In this document: piece by piece, positions 25,529 through 35,616 of the stretch
Position numbering within the stretch: the first letter of the stretch is position 1
Layout: every line of letters begins with the position of its first letter
NCBI GenBank assembly: GCA_020631235.1
Contig: JAHDHQ010000010.1
Span: 1 to 64,000 of the forward strand
Source: Saprospiraceae bacterium
GTDB taxonomy: Bacteria; Bacteroidota; Bacteroidia; Chitinophagales; Saprospiraceae
Direction: 5' to 3'
DNA length: 64,000 nucleotides
The notes under the pieces: generated by a model
What the model saw: only the letters and a program-made list of their open reading frames with translations
Databases searched by the model: none
Told to the model about the DNA's origin: nothing
Made by a program: the position numbers and the translations under genes

Positions 25529-26941
25529 ATGAAAATCATTTATAGTGCTTTGCTTATTTTATTGTCCAATGTTATGCTGGCACAAGACTACTGGATATCC
25601 CCTATTTTCAGTGACCGATATGACGAAAGTCACGAATTAATTAGAACATCTGATGGTGGATTTTTAGCTGTCGGAACCAAAAACACGGAAAATCTTGATA
25701 CGCTTTCTCAAGATGCCGCATTGCTAAAGTTTGATGCATTGGGAAATTTAGTTTGGCAACAATTCTACCCTATAAGTCCACCACAAGCCATACGTCTAGA
25801 TATTGGTGTTGCCGCTTGCGAACTAGATGAATCTTTCTTTTTTGCAACTAGTTCGACTTCTAACGTGAGTATCTATGGAAGTATTACGGAAGTCAATCAG
25901 TCAGGTGAAATCATACAAAGCATGACTAAAGACCTATATGATATAAATGACTTATTATTGACTCCTGATGGGCATTTATTAGCTGTTTTTTACGATTTTC
26001 TAGCCGATGCTGTAATGGTATCGAAAATGGACAAAAACTTCGAAGTAATATGGGAAACACCCATCGAAAATGCTGTATTTGCCATTTTTGAAAGCCACAC
26101 TTCTATTGACGAACAAGGAAATATTCAATTATGGCTGGTCAATAACGAAAATGAAAATGAAGTCAATGGATACACCATAGACAGTGAAGGTCAAATCACT
26201 CAATCTGGTGCATTTTCTAGCCCAATACCTGGCTTTATTTCTGGTGTAGCTTCAGCTAAAATTTCAGCTAACGAAACAGTATTTATACCCCAAGGAAATG
26301 TCGAATCTAATGAAGTACCATTAAGTTTAGCCAATTTTGAAGAGCAAAGTGTTAGTCAAACCTTTGAGATCACACAACACTTAAAGTTTATCGAAGAAGT
26401 AAAAGTGGTGGATGATAGGATTTATGTACTTGGACAAGCAATCGAGGAAAACTGGCCAGCCATTGCTGTTTTAGAAAAAGACCTAAGCTTTGTACGTACG
26501 ATTTTTCTAAAAGACATCATCCAAGCAAATGATGACACGGATTTAGTACAAAATGCTGCATTACTTAATATGAATGTCGACGATAACGACAATCTAATCA
26601 TATCAGGTTACATAGTTTTTCAAAATACATCGTATGGAACCATTAATGGACTCATAAATAAATTAGGAAATTTTGAGCTTATCTCTTCGATAATCCAAAG
26701 CAACAAACAAGAAGTTTTGCGTGTTTTTCCAAATCCTAGTGCTGATTATTTTGTCATAGATCAAGCCTTAAATGCCGGCGCTTCTTTGAGTGTATTTTCT
26801 GCCGATGGCACAAAGTTCATGACAAAAAACAACATTGAACAAAATGAAAAAATAAATATTAAAAGTTTACCAAAGGGACAGTATTCCATTGTCCTCAAAA
26901 ATCAACAAAAGATATTTACGAGTTCGTTTATAAAACTATAA
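25529..26941 (+). CDS. Secreted protein with T9SS type A sorting domain
   Basis: The reading frame opens at 25490, but the ATG at 25529 gives a clean signal peptide (MKIIYSALLILL to AQ), so I chose it (470 residues). The body is beta-rich, with repeated short segments such as SDGGFLAVG and PDGHLLAV, suggesting a propeller or sheet repeat. The last 75 or so residues form a T9SS type A sorting domain, with VFPNPSADYF at its start and SLPKGQYSIVLK near the end. It would be secreted to the cell surface and may attach to A-LPS. The stop codon directly abuts the convergent UDP-xylose synthase stop. Confidence 0.82.
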   Translation: MKIIYSALLILLSNVMLAQDYWISPIFSDRYDESHELIRTSDGGFLAVGTKNTENLDTLSQDAALLKFDALGNLVWQQFYPISPPQAIRLDIGVAACELDESFFFATSSTSNVSIYGSITEVNQSGEIIQSMTKDLYDINDLLLTPDGHLLAVFYDFLADAVMVSKMDKNFEVIWETPIENAVFAIFESHTSIDEQGNIQLWLVNNENENEVNGYTIDSEGQITQSGAFSSPIPGFISGVASAKISANETVFIPQGNVESNEVPLSLANFEEQSVSQTFEITQHLKFIEEVKVVDDRIYVLGQAIEENWPAIAVLEKDLSFVRTIFLKDIIQANDDTDLVQNAALLNMNVDDNDNLIISGYIVFQNTSYGTINGLINKLGNFELISSIIQSNKQEVLRVFPNPSADYFVIDQALNAGASLSVFSADGTKFMTKNNIEQNEKINIKSLPKGQYSIVLKNQQKIFTSSFIKL

Positions 26942-27877
26942 TTATTTTACTGCGATCTTAAAGTACTCATAACTTAAAGCAAACCCTTCTTCTCTTGTAA
27001 CCTGAGGTTCCCAGTCAAGCAGTTTTTTGGCCAATGTTATATCCGGCTGGCGCACTTTTGGGTCATCCTTAGGTAAATCTAAATAGCTAAGCTTAGATGA
27101 AGAGTTTACTACTTGTAATACTTCCTCAGCCGCTTGTTTAATCGTGATCTCATTTGGATTACCTATATTGACTGGCAATACATAGTCTGAATGTAATAAG
27201 CGGTAGATACCTTCAATCAGATCACTAACATAACAAAAAGACCTCGTTTGGCTTCCATCTCCGAATATTGTGATGTCATCACCTCTGATGGCTTGGCTAA
27301 AAAAGGCAGGCAAAGCACGACCATCATCTACTCTCATCCTAGGACCATAAGTGTTAAAAATCCTGACTATTCTAGTTTCCAAACCATGGTAAGTGTGGTA
27401 TGCCATAGTCATAGCCTCTTGAAAACGCTTGGCTTCATCATACACTCCTCTTGGACCTATCGGGTTTACATTTCCCCAGTATTCTTCAGGTTGAGGGTGA
27501 ATCAGCGGGTCACCATACACTTCTGAAGTGGATGCTATCATAAAACGAGCTGATTTTGCCTTAGCTAAACCTAATAAATTATGTGTTCCTAAACTACCTA
27601 CTTTTAACGTCTGGATAGGCATTTTTAAGTAATCTATCGGACTTGCTGGAGAAGCAAAATGTAAAATATAATCTAATTTGCCTGGAATATGGACAAATTT
27701 AGTTACATCATGATGGTAAAATGAAAAGTTTACTTCTGGCATCAGATGAGCAATGTTATCCATACTCCCTGTCAATAAATTATCCATCGCAATCACCTCA
27801 AATCCTTCCGCTATAAATCTATCACAAAGATGTGACCCTAAAAATCCTGCTGCACCAGTAATAAGTATTCTTTTCAT
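26942..27877 (-). CDS. uxs: UDP-glucuronate decarboxylase (UDP-xylose synthase)
   Basis: This 311-residue extended SDR has GAAGFLG at 8-14, the YxxxK motif YDEAK near residue 145, and the family-typical segments [11 protein letters not shown] and [13 protein letters not shown] enzymes make UDP-xylose from UDP-glucuronate. It lies at the edge of the polysaccharide locus and probably supplies xylose or the 4-keto intermediate for the glycan. It is 11 bases downstream of the biotin carboxylase gene on the same strand, so it may share that transcript. The family also includes UDP-glucose 4-epimerase-like proteins, but these segments favour UXS. Confidence 0.93.
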   Translation of the reverse strand: MKRILITGAAGFLGSHLCDRFIAEGFEVIAMDNLLTGSMDNIAHLMPEVNFSFYHHDVTKFVHIPGKLDYILHFASPASPIDYLKMPIQTLKVGSLGTHNLLGLAKAKSARFMIASTSEVYGDPLIHPQPEEYWGNVNPIGPRGVYDEAKRFQEAMTMAYHTYHGLETRIVRIFNTYGPRMRVDDGRALPAFFSQAIRGDDITIFGDGSQTRSFCYVSDLIEGIYRLLHSDYVLPVNIGNPNEITIKQAAEEVLQVVNSSSKLSYLDLPKDDPKVRQPDITLAKKLLDWEPQVTREEGFALSYEYFKIAVK

Positions 27878-27888
27878 AGTTTTATTTA

Positions 27889-29322
27889 TTAAACCCTGAG
27901 TTTTTGTTGATCTTTTTTAAATAGTTGTAAAGCGATTTTAGCTGCTATCTCTTTTTCTGACAACATATGCTGTGCCCGCCCTTCCTCATGGTAATAATGC
28001 TTCACAAAGTTTGTATCAAAATCTCCACTGACAAATGCAGCATGTGACATAACAAATTGTCCAAAACCTAATGTAGTTTTTATACCTTCTATGGAATAAT
28101 CATTAATCGCTTGTTTCATTTTTTGGATAGCTGCTTTTCGAGTAGAAGCATAGACCACTAGTTTTGCAATCATCGGGTCATAATAAATAGGAATATCCAT
28201 ACCTTCTCTAAATCCATCATCCACTCTAATGCCCTCACCTTGCGGTCTGGTATACTTGCTTAAAGTGCCTATCGAAGGCAAAAATTTATTCAGAGGGTCC
28301 TCTGCATAGACCCTTAGCTCCAAAGCATGTCCCGTGATGTTTAGGTCTTTTTGTTTAAAACTAAGTGGCTCTCCCCTAGCCACTTTTATTTGTTCTTCTA
28401 CTAAGTCGATTCCGGTAATCATTTCTGTAACTGGGTGCTCTACTTGGAGTCTTGTGTTCATCTCCAAAAAATAGAAATTGTGGTTTTCATCTAGTAAAAA
28501 CTCAACGGTTCCTGCACCTTCATAATCACAAGATTTAGCGACATTAATGGCCGCCTCCCCCATAGCATTCCTCAGCTCAGGAGTCAATACAGCTGAAGGA
28601 GCTTCTTCGACTACTTTCTGGTGTCTGCGCTGAATGCTACATTCTCTTTCAAATAAATGTACCACGTTACCATGGCTATCCGCTAATATCTGTATTTCTA
28701 TATGTCTTGGAGAACCAATATATTTTTCAATAAAAACGGCACCATCCCCGAAAGAAGACTCAGCCTCACTAACAGCCCTCTCCATTTGCTCTACAAAATC
28801 TTTAGATTCTTCTACAATACGCATGCCTTTTCCTCCTCCGCCAGCTGATGCTTTTATCAAAATGGGATAACCTATTTCTGCGGCCCGTTCTTTAGCAAGT
28901 TCAATATCTGTTATTGCCTTATCTGTGCCGGGCACCATAGGAATATCATATCCCTTGACGGCTTCTTTTGCTGCTAACTTACTTCCCATCACATTAATAG
29001 CATGGATGCCTGGACCGATAAATTTTAAACCTGCTTTTGTTACTGCTGCTGCAAAAGAGGCATTTTCACTCAAAAACCCATATCCTGGATGGATTCCTTG
29101 ACAATCACTATCCAAAGCTATCGCAATGATTTTCTCTTGCTTTAAATAAGATTCCGAACTTGGGGCAGGGCCCAACAAATAAGCCTCATCCGCAAAAGCT
29201 ACAAAAGGAGCATTTCGATCTGCTTCTGAATAAACAGCCACCGTGGAAATTCCCATTCTCTTAGCAGTTTTCATTATTCTCAATGAAATTTCTCCTCGAT
29301 TTGCAATCAATATTTTTTTCAT
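27889..29322 (-). CDS. accC: Biotin carboxylase subunit of an acyl-CoA carboxylase
   Basis: The 477-residue ATP-grasp enzyme begins [14 protein letters not shown] and has the glycine-rich ATP loop [13 protein letters not shown]. The catalytic [13 protein letters not shown] and the conserved [11 protein letters not shown] are also present. It carboxylates biotin on the adjacent carrier protein, eight bases upstream. The length, and the pairing with a separate carrier of 160 residues, resemble the propionyl- or acyl-CoA carboxylase systems of Bacteroidota more than the AccB-AccC pair. No carboxyltransferase is nearby, so the final substrate is unknown. Confidence 0.94.
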   Translation of the reverse strand: MKKILIANRGEISLRIMKTAKRMGISTVAVYSEADRNAPFVAFADEAYLLGPAPSSESYLKQEKIIAIALDSDCQGIHPGYGFLSENASFAAAVTKAGLKFIGPGIHAINVMGSKLAAKEAVKGYDIPMVPGTDKAITDIELAKERAAEIGYPILIKASAGGGGKGMRIVEESKDFVEQMERAVSEAESSFGDGAVFIEKYIGSPRHIEIQILADSHGNVVHLFERECSIQRRHQKVVEEAPSAVLTPELRNAMGEAAINVAKSCDYEGAGTVEFLLDENHNFYFLEMNTRLQVEHPVTEMITGIDLVEEQIKVARGEPLSFKQKDLNITGHALELRVYAEDPLNKFLPSIGTLSKYTRPQGEGIRVDDGFREGMDIPIYYDPMIAKLVVYASTRKAAIQKMKQAINDYSIEGIKTTLGFGQFVMSHAAFVSGDFDTNFVKHYYHEEGRAQHMLSEKEIAAKIALQLFKKDQQKLRV

Positions 29323-29330
29323 ATTCAGAC

Positions 29331-29813
29331 TTATTCGAATTCAATTAGAACTTGGGCTTTCTCTACCGCTTCACCCTTGGATATCAAAATAGATTTTATA
29401 GTTACGTCACCGGGTGCTTTGATAATATTTTCCATCTTCATGGCTTCTAATATTAATAAGTTTTCACCTTCTTTAATTTGATCCCCGACATTGGCAAATA
29501 TCTCCAAAACGAGGCCTGGCATGGGTGCTTTTAAATGTGTTAATGCCTGTACAACGATCTTGGATAATCCCATAGACTCAACCTGCTGATCATACTTATC
29601 TGCTATGCTTACCTTGAACACTGTATCATTTATTGATAATGTATAGGTTTTATTATTGTAATCTCTTGCGATTACTTTTACATGGTATTTAATGCCATCT
29701 TTAAGCACATGCATAACATCATCATTGAGCGCTATTGCATCTAGATCGAGAGCCTCCGATTCGTTTATTTGGTACGTCCAATCTGAAATTTTTAATTGGT
29801 AATCATTTGCCAT
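29331..29813 (-). CDS. Biotin carboxyl carrier protein
   Basis: The 160-residue protein carries a C-terminal biotinyl/lipoyl domain (about residues 92-160) with the biotinylation motif EAMKMEN and Lys126 as the acceptor. The first 85 residues are a beta-rich region like the linker or BT domain of longer alpha subunits. The partner biotin carboxylase gene follows after eight bases. A -7-type TATTTTTG lies just upstream at 29833-29840, with a poorly spaced -33. It would pass carboxybiotin to an unseen carboxyltransferase. Confidence 0.92.
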   Translation of the reverse strand: MANDYQLKISDWTYQINESEALDLDAIALNDDVMHVLKDGIKYHVKVIARDYNNKTYTLSINDTVFKVSIADKYDQQVESMGLSKIVVQALTHLKAPMPGLVLEIFANVGDQIKEGENLLILEAMKMENIIKAPGDVTIKSILISKGEAVEKAQVLIEFE

Positions 29814-29927
29814 AATCTTATTATTAACGAGACAAAAATACTAAAAGAAATACTCCCAATAATTTATAGAACTTAAGCTTCATTTTTGGTGTTATTCTTA
29901 TACTTTTAAACTCGAAATAATAAACAA

Positions 29928-30221
29928 ATGGAAATACAATCACTAGTTGACGGAATTCAAAAAAGAGCTGATGGTGCTAATGCATTAGGTAGTACCCTGA
30001 AATTTGATTTTGGTAATGAAAAAGTATTCATCGATGGTACTGGAGAAAAAAATGTAGTGTCTGCGGAAGATAAAGATGCAGATTGTACTATTAGTATGAC
30101 TCCTGAAAATTTTATGAAACTTGTTCAAGGAGATATAAACCCAATGATGGCGGTTATGTCAGGAAAAATAAAAATCTCTGGCGATATGGGTGTTGCCATG
30201 AAAATTCAATCATTGATTTAA
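29928..30221 (+). CDS. SCP2 sterol-binding domain protein
   Basis: This 97-residue stand-alone SCP2 protein has the pattern of a short helix, then FDFGNEKVFIDGTG, a segment CTISMTPENF, and a final helix near MMAVMSGKIKISGDM. SCP2 proteins bind sterols, fatty acids or acyl-CoA in a hydrophobic tunnel. It diverges from the biotin carrier gene, so a link to acyl-CoA metabolism is plausible but unproven. The gene is followed by a strong hairpin shared with the convergent lipoprotein gene. Confidence 0.88.
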   Translation: MEIQSLVDGIQKRADGANALGSTLKFDFGNEKVFIDGTGEKNVVSAEDKDADCTISMTPENFMKLVQGDINPMMAVMSGKIKISGDMGVAMKIQSLI

Positions 30222-30229
30222 ATTAAAAC

Positions 30230-30267
30230 CACAGGTGTAGAATGATATTTTACACCTGTGCTTGTTT
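30230..30267. terminator. Terminator between convergent SCP2 and lipoprotein genes
   Basis: CACAGGTGTA (30230-30239) and TACACCTGTG (30251-30260) form a perfect ten-base stem around an 11-base loop. Each strand has a T-rich tail after the stem, so it can serve both converging genes. Confidence 0.75.
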
Positions 30268-30734
30268 TATATGGGCTTTGCTTGGATCGAACAAATGTCA
30301 GGTAATCCATCAAGAGCATATTCATAATTTATAATGACATCTCCTGCCTCGAATTTTCCTATAGCATTCCAAATTTCTAAAAATGCGCCATTGGACAATC
30401 CAAAAGATTGATTGTCAATAAAAATGGCGTCACCCTGGACCCTTGCGCTTAAATTAACTCCGAAATCACCGAAATTATTAAGTATTATGTGATCAAAATC
30501 AACAATACCTTCACCGATCCCAAATTGGTATTCATAAAACCCAGAACAATTTTCAAAAGCATTGTAAGGTCCAATAAATTTATCTCTCCACAAATTGCAC
30601 GAACCATCATCAAAATTAGCCTCTGGATTATAATTATGGGATGCCCAAACAGTGCATCCGTCGATATCTGGATCACACGAAGCAAATAAGATCATAAAAC
30701 ATCCAAGGTAAGCAACATAAGAAAAACTCCGCAT
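30267..30734 (-). CDS. Lipoprotein with NYNPEANFDDGSC-type motif
   Basis: The 155-residue protein has a lipoprotein signal ending FASC (Cys20) and an N-terminal segment GCTVWASHNYNPEANFDDGSC. This is the marine-Bacteroidota pattern seen as GCTDPxAxNYNPxAxxDDGSC in many secreted proteins. The remainder is beta-rich with no recognised enzyme motif. It is likely a surface or periplasmic lipoprotein of unknown function, and no operon partner is evident on its strand. Confidence 0.72.
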   Translation of the reverse strand: MRSFSYVAYLGCFMILFASCDPDIDGCTVWASHNYNPEANFDDGSCNLWRDKFIGPYNAFENCSGFYEYQFGIGEGIVDFDHIILNNFGDFGVNLSARVQGDAIFIDNQSFGLSNGAFLEIWNAIGKFEAGDVIINYEYALDGLPDICSIQAKPI

Positions 30735-30827
30735 AATGTCATGTTTTCCTAAATGTAAGCCAGCTATGATAGTATAACCAGAATTTAATTATTCCTTAAG
30801 AAGGATTAACGCATTTTATGAAAATCA

Positions 30828-32309
30828 TCATTTCTCTTTTTCCTTTTCTATCTTTTTAATAATTCTTAGGGCATAATTAAGTTGAGAATCAAAACCATTA
30901 ATGATATCTATTGTACTTGGTTCAAATGCGATATGCGGTTTTATGCCATCATCCGGTTGGTCATAACAAGTGGCGTAAACTTTCGTCGAAGCCATAAATA
31001 CTCTTGTTTGTGATGCGCCTAAATTTTCCCGAAATGCATTTGCATGAAATATACCTGTACCTCCTGTTTCTGAACCAATAATGGTTCCGAGTTGATAACA
31101 CTTAAAGGTCGCTGCGAAATTAGATGCTGCAGAATAGGAGTTACGGTCAGTAAGCAAAAATACATTTCCTGAAAATTCGTAAAGTTTTTCTTTTGGCAAC
31201 TCATTATATGCCTCTGTTTCAGTCACCATAGTCCCTATCTTCTCTTTCATGATGGCTGTGATATCTAAAGAATGTGTAGAGTTACTGTAGTGAGTACCTA
31301 CCATCGCGTGAGAAATGCCCGTATAATTAGCTCTAAAATAATCTCTATAGGCTTCACTTACTTTCATTTTTGAAGCCGCTTTAGTTTTAAAGTATTGTTG
31401 TGTAATTCTATGAAATAGTTCTGAAGAAACTTTAGGCCAACCACCAAAATTACCGCGTACATCTATGATTAAATATTGGATGTTTTTTTCTTGTATTTCT
31501 TTAAATGTTTTGTCTAAAAAGAACTCATACTTTTCTAAACTCTGTACGGAAAATGAAAATATCTTTATCAGTGCTGTTTGCTCATTCACTATTTCAAAAG
31601 CATAAGGGCGTCCTTTGATCATTTGCTTTTCTCTTTCGTCTCGCTTTAATTTTACAGCTGATTTATAAGCTTTGTAAGGCATATTATCTATGCTCACGGT
31701 TTCGCTTTTAACGGAGGCGTACTCAATCTCATGGCTTTTCTTTCTTCCAAAGTAAAACTGTAAATAGGTATTAAATCTAAGTTCGATGATCACATTACGA
31801 AAGGGTACTCTTTCATACGATATATATGGGTCGATTCCCTGGATAAATTCTTTGGTAGCCACACCATTTATACTTACAATTTTCGAACCTTTAGGAATGT
31901 TATCCAGTCCATCGTAACGATCGACCATGTACATTTCATCATCATTATTTATATAGATTTTTAAGGGACAAAGGCCATAATCATCCAGCATTTTTTTTTC
32001 AAAATTTTCTGACATCGCGACACTGGTATGTCCATCCTTTAATAAAGCAATGGCCTCACATATTTCCTTAAAAAAAACAAGTTGATCTTTACCATCTTTT
32101 GCTGAAGATATTTTATCATCAATAAATTGATTCACTTCCGCTTCAGAATAATGTCTATACGGGTCTGGGTGGGCTTCAATCAAATGCTTTAATTGCTTCC
32201 AATCTTTTTGCTGCTTTTTCGCAGAAATCGTTTTAATATCTTGTGACAAAACCGGGACAGATAATAAGCAAAAGACTATACTGATTAATAGACTAATGGA
32301 GTTTTTCAT
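30828..32309 (-). CDS. S41 family peptidase (tail-specific protease-like)
   Basis: The 493-residue protein has a signal peptide (ending near residue 22, VLSQ) and a PDZ-like middle region with KGSKIVSINGV. The C-terminal S41 domain has YLIIDVRGNFGG, then the catalytic Ser at about 393 in TDRNSYSAASNF, and the SETGGTG loop. The S41 family (C-terminal processing proteases) cleaves exported proteins, though many Bacteroidota copies have unknown targets. It appears to be a single transcription unit. Confidence 0.9.
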   Translation of the reverse strand: MKNSISLLISIVFCLLSVPVLSQDIKTISAKKQQKDWKQLKHLIEAHPDPYRHYSEAEVNQFIDDKISSAKDGKDQLVFFKEICEAIALLKDGHTSVAMSENFEKKMLDDYGLCPLKIYINNDDEMYMVDRYDGLDNIPKGSKIVSINGVATKEFIQGIDPYISYERVPFRNVIIELRFNTYLQFYFGRKKSHEIEYASVKSETVSIDNMPYKAYKSAVKLKRDEREKQMIKGRPYAFEIVNEQTALIKIFSFSVQSLEKYEFFLDKTFKEIQEKNIQYLIIDVRGNFGGWPKVSSELFHRITQQYFKTKAASKMKVSEAYRDYFRANYTGISHAMVGTHYSNSTHSLDITAIMKEKIGTMVTETEAYNELPKEKLYEFSGNVFLLTDRNSYSAASNFAATFKCYQLGTIIGSETGGTGIFHANAFRENLGASQTRVFMASTKVYATCYDQPDDGIKPHIAFEPSTIDIINGFDSQLNYALRIIKKIEKEKEK

Positions 32310-32377
32310 TGCGCATATATATTTCGGTTAAAATATGTGTTATTTTTTATTATCCCAAATTTGGTGCACTCATTTTT

Positions 32378-33493
32378 TTACTTTTCTTGGATAAATTCAG
32401 AAAGATGGGCAGCCACAAAATCATGGCCTTTTTTGTTTAGATGGTATTCCCATGATTGGAATAAACTCAGGGGGTTTTCTAATTTGCTTGCTTCTTCAAA
32501 CAAATCTAGTAGCGGAATTTTCAAATCTTTATTAAGAGCAGTAAGGTATTTAGAAAGTCTGCCCATTTCATATCCTTCTAAATGGATTATATTTTTAAAT
32601 TCTGTTTGTGAAGGTAAAATGACCAACTTAAATTGCACATTGTTTTCAGAACAAATCGCTTGCATGTGTGCCAAGCATTTTTTGACATATATATAGGCTT
32701 TGGCTACTTCTGGATCTAACTCTTGTGCAAAGAGTGGCCTATCCCAATCCGTTCTATCGTCCAATCCAAAATTAAAGGTATAAAACTCAAACATTCGTTC
32801 AAAAGACCCAAACTCATAGCCTACTTTAGATTGTATATATTGAAATATGGATGATTTATTAGCCATATACCACAAGCATCGTTCTTTAAAATGGACTCTA
32901 TTCTTAGCCTGTTCCAGCACATTAAGACCATTTACAAAAAGGTGTTCTTTTATGTACCCTTCACGCACATCATTTGGATTGATGACGAATATTAATTGAT
33001 CTGGCTTAAAAGCTATTCCTTCATTTTCCCACCTTAGCAAACTCTGATCTATCCCCCAAGCCGGACAGCTTGCATTGAGTACTTCATATTCTTCTTGTAC
33101 TTCATTTAATCGACTTTCTATTTGCCCAGTAAATATTTCTTCATCAGGATAATCAAGGCCGGCCACATAGGAATCACCTAAAATGATAACACGTTGTTTT
33201 TTAGTTCTATTTTTTGTCCAATGTCGTCCTCTAAAACCCATATTATTTAAAGTCAAAAGAAATGTATTCTCCTCATTTCCTGGCTTACCTTCATACACCT
33301 TTATTCCTTTAAGCTTTGGCTTTAATTTCCATATTGTGTGCTTATCGAAAATATAAGAAGCTTTGGCATAGTTTGGATTAGTGCTGAGCGAATAATCAAT
33401 CAGTAGCAGCAAAGGAATAGCAATGATTGTAAAAATCAAAATACCACCTACTATCCTCACTCTAATGGAGTGCATTGGTTCTTTGATTGGCAT
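32378..33493 (-). CDS. SGNH/GDSL hydrolase-like protein
   Basis: The 371-residue protein has one N-terminal membrane segment (about 13-33). LGDSYVAG (105-112) is block I, FVINPNDV is a block III-like Asn-Asp segment, and the C-terminal YHLNKKGH (about 350-357) supplies the catalytic histidine. This is the pattern of membrane-anchored SGNH hydrolases that act on esters or acylated glycans outside the cell. It is the third SGNH-type protein in the window, and no MBOAT gene is beside it. The catalytic His is preceded by Trp-Glu-Tyr rather than the usual Asp-x-x, so activity is not assured. Confidence 0.8.
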   Translation of the reverse strand: MPIKEPMHSIRVRIVGGILIFTIIAIPLLLLIDYSLSTNPNYAKASYIFDKHTIWKLKPKLKGIKVYEGKPGNEENTFLLTLNNMGFRGRHWTKNRTKKQRVIILGDSYVAGLDYPDEEIFTGQIESRLNEVQEEYEVLNASCPAWGIDQSLLRWENEGIAFKPDQLIFVINPNDVREGYIKEHLFVNGLNVLEQAKNRVHFKERCLWYMANKSSIFQYIQSKVGYEFGSFERMFEFYTFNFGLDDRTDWDRPLFAQELDPEVAKAYIYVKKCLAHMQAICSENNVQFKLVILPSQTEFKNIIHLEGYEMGRLSKYLTALNKDLKIPLLDLFEEASKLENPLSLFQSWEYHLNKKGHDFVAAHLSEFIQEK

Positions 33494-33656
33494 GTTTTGT
33501 TGGTTCGTTTACAAACTAACGCTCTGCTATATGTTTAGGTGTTTAATAAATACTTTAAGCTATCACACAAGTGCCGTCGGCGACATTTTAAATGTAAATA
33601 GGTCTAGGATAAAATGACTGAACGACCTTTAATTTAGTTAAAGTGTTTTCGAAGTT

Positions 33657-34505
33657 TTAATATCTTCTTCCTTTGATTCTAAACACTCGACTAATGGTGA
33701 AGCCAAGGTGGATATCTCCTTCTATCCAACTTCCAGTGGTATTCCCGATAAAAGCTGACTCAATAAGTCCGCCTGAATTAGATAAATGAGTCTGGAAAAC
33801 GTGACTGCCTGTGTCGAAATCAAAACCTAATGCCAGCGAGTTTGTTTTCGTCTCATCTAGCTGATTATTTAAGGTATAAATGTATTCAAACTTAAATGCC
33901 ATTGCTTTGAAGATTTGGTATTTGCCAGCTATTCCAATCGAAAAAACATCATTAGCTAAATCTCTAGTATCTACTAAATTATAATGACATAAACTTGGAG
34001 CAATTTGTAGAGATAAACGTTGATTAAATTGTCTAGCAATCATAATTTGATGGCAATAACTAAGTCTATTTTGCCATACCAATGGTTCTAGTTCGTTAAA
34101 ATTTTTTAGACTATTGTAAGCCATAGTGGAAATACCCGTTATGGTGACTGGAATATTTTTATCCCCTTTTTGCTGCTGAAGAAATCTAATTTTTACAAAT
34201 CCATCAAACATTTTATCCAATGAAGATCTTCCTACACCTACATTAATCCAGTTTTTAATCCCATAATCAAAACCCAAACGAATGATGGCTTGATCTAAAC
34301 CAAAGAACTCATAAGCACCTTGGCTTATTCGACCAAATTTATGCGAAATTAAAAAATCCAAATCACCTTCTTTCATGGTTTCGACCGAATGACCGACCAC
34401 TACTCTTGTATTCTCAAAGGTATTATCTGCAAATATTGTCTGTGTATCTTGAGCAACATTGGACAAAGGCAAAAACACACAAAAAATGTACATTACTAAT
34501 CTCAT
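33657..34505 (-). CDS. DUF5777-like outer-membrane beta-barrel protein
   Basis: The 282-residue protein has a signal peptide ending NVAQ and alternating hydrophobic strands throughout. It starts with the DUF5777-type segment LISHKFGRISQG followed by GLDQAIIRLGFDYGI. Proteins of this type commonly follow heme-motif lipoproteins in Bacteroidota, as here. It probably forms an outer-membrane barrel. It is the last gene of a coupled operon with three heme-motif proteins, three bases after the one-motif gene, suggesting a porin-cytochrome-like assembly, though this is inferred. Confidence 0.85.
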   Translation of the reverse strand: MRLVMYIFCVFLPLSNVAQDTQTIFADNTFENTRVVVGHSVETMKEGDLDFLISHKFGRISQGAYEFFGLDQAIIRLGFDYGIKNWINVGVGRSSLDKMFDGFVKIRFLQQQKGDKNIPVTITGISTMAYNSLKNFNELEPLVWQNRLSYCHQIMIARQFNQRLSLQIAPSLCHYNLVDTRDLANDVFSIGIAGKYQIFKAMAFKFEYIYTLNNQLDETKTNSLALGFDFDTGSHVFQTHLSNSGGLIESAFIGNTTGSWIEGDIHLGFTISRVFRIKGRRY

Positions 34506-34508
34506 GGC

Positions 34509-34889
34509 TTAATTATTTGGAGCTCCATTATCTACCCAAAATTGGATCTTTTCAATGTCACAATCTTCCAACTTCGCACCTGGAGGCATCGGAGAAAAAC
34601 CTGATTCATGATTTATAACTGATATGAGCGAACCATTCGTTACATAGTTAAGTAGAGATGCATGACTATCCAAGACTACACCTCCAAACTGATCGACTGC
34701 ATTATGGCAGGCATTATTACAATTTAGATTAAATAGCTCTTGCAACTCCATACTATAGGATACATCTGTAAATTCGCATAAAGACCCTTCCACTTCTACC
34801 TCTACATATTCATAGAGGTCTTCCTTATTATCGTAATAACATCCACCACAAAAAATGCTTATTAAGCATATCCAGAAACTATATTTCAT
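34509..34889 (-). CDS. Lipoprotein with one cytochrome-like domain and a CX3CH motif
   Basis: The frame extends to a GTG at 34907, but the ATG at 34889 gives the normal lipoprotein signal with CGGC (lipid Cys near 17), so I chose it (126 residues). The heme-type motif is CNNACH, with three residues between the cysteines rather than two. The C-terminal GFSPMPPGAKL and FWVDNGAP match the tail of Planctomycete-type cytochrome domains, where the Met supplies the distal heme ligand. It follows the two-motif gene by one base. Whether heme binds at the CX3CH site is not shown. Confidence 0.8.
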   Translation of the reverse strand: MKYSFWICLISIFCGGCYYDNKEDLYEYVEVEVEGSLCEFTDVSYSMELQELFNLNCNNACHNAVDQFGGVVLDSHASLLNYVTNGSLISVINHESGFSPMPPGAKLEDCDIEKIQFWVDNGAPNN

Positions 34890-34890
34890 A

Positions 34891-35616
34891 TTAGTTATTT
34901 TGAGCACCTTCTAATATCCAATTTTGTATTTGACCTATTTGGCAGTCCGTTAATTTTTGGGCTAATTTCGGCATTGGCGAAACACCGGTTTCATGTTGGA
35001 TCGAAGCAAGTAATGAACCATCAATTGCCAATGATTGAATATCCTCATAAGTAGACAAATCTATGCCAGCGGACGCATTATTACTTTGATGACAACCTAA
35101 GCACTGTCGTTGAATAATCGGATAAATATCTTCAGAATATGAACGATTCAAGCTCTCGCAAGGTAAATTACAATCTGTATTTTCTGCACCTTGCAAAATC
35201 CATTTTTCAATCGCCCACTTTTGATCATTGTTTAATGAAATCAAGCCTGAAGGAGGCATAACATCATCTTTTATAGTCAAGAACATTGAGCTAAATTCAG
35301 GGCTACCCGGAACCACATGATGGATGATATCATCATAGTTTGTGAGTATCTTAAACCCTTGCGCGGAAGCTTCATCATGACATCCAGCATAGGCACAACT
35401 AGAGCTGATGATAGGCAAAATTTCACGTTTAAAAGAAATGATATCCGAATCACAAACATTTTCTTCTGTTAGCATAATTAATGACAAAGTATCTACCATC
35501 TCAGGTTCTGGCTCTACCGCCACTTCAATGGTAAAAGGCTCCGTCGTACATGCTTTCAATCCTATAATCAGTATTAAAAAAGTAGTGCACAAAAAAGAGA
35601 GCATCCATCTATTCAT
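34891..35616 (-). CDS. Lipoprotein with two cytochrome-like domains, motifs CX4CH and CX2CH
   Basis: The 241-residue protein has a lipoprotein-type signal (Cys23). Domain 1 (about 55-145) has Cys74 to His80 as CAYAGCH, spacing CX4CH, and a VMPPSG methionine. Domain 2 (about 158-240) has CLGCH at 172-176, canonical spacing, and SPMPKLA. Both are of the Planctomycete-type cytochrome family. It overlaps the upstream diheme gene by eight bases and is one base from the next gene, so expression is coupled. The mixed motif spacing is unusual and is discussed in the findings. Confidence 0.84.
   Translation of the reverse strand: MNRWMLSFLCTTFLILIIGLKACTTEPFTIEVAVEPEPEMVDTLSLIMLTEENVCDSDIISFKREILPIISSSCAYAGCHDEASAQGFKILTNYDDIIHHVVPGSPEFSSMFLTIKDDVMPPSGLISLNNDQKWAIEKWILQGAENTDCNLPCESLNRSYSEDIYPIIQRQCLGCHQSNNASAGIDLSTYEDIQSLAIDGSLLASIQHETGVSPMPKLAQKLTDCQIGQIQNWILEGAQNN

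Noticed and set aside
33494-33656. Intergenic region examined for a gene or terminator
   Set aside because: The only inverted repeat (AGGTC with GACCT) has five pairs and a large loop, and no ORF with a plausible start was seen.
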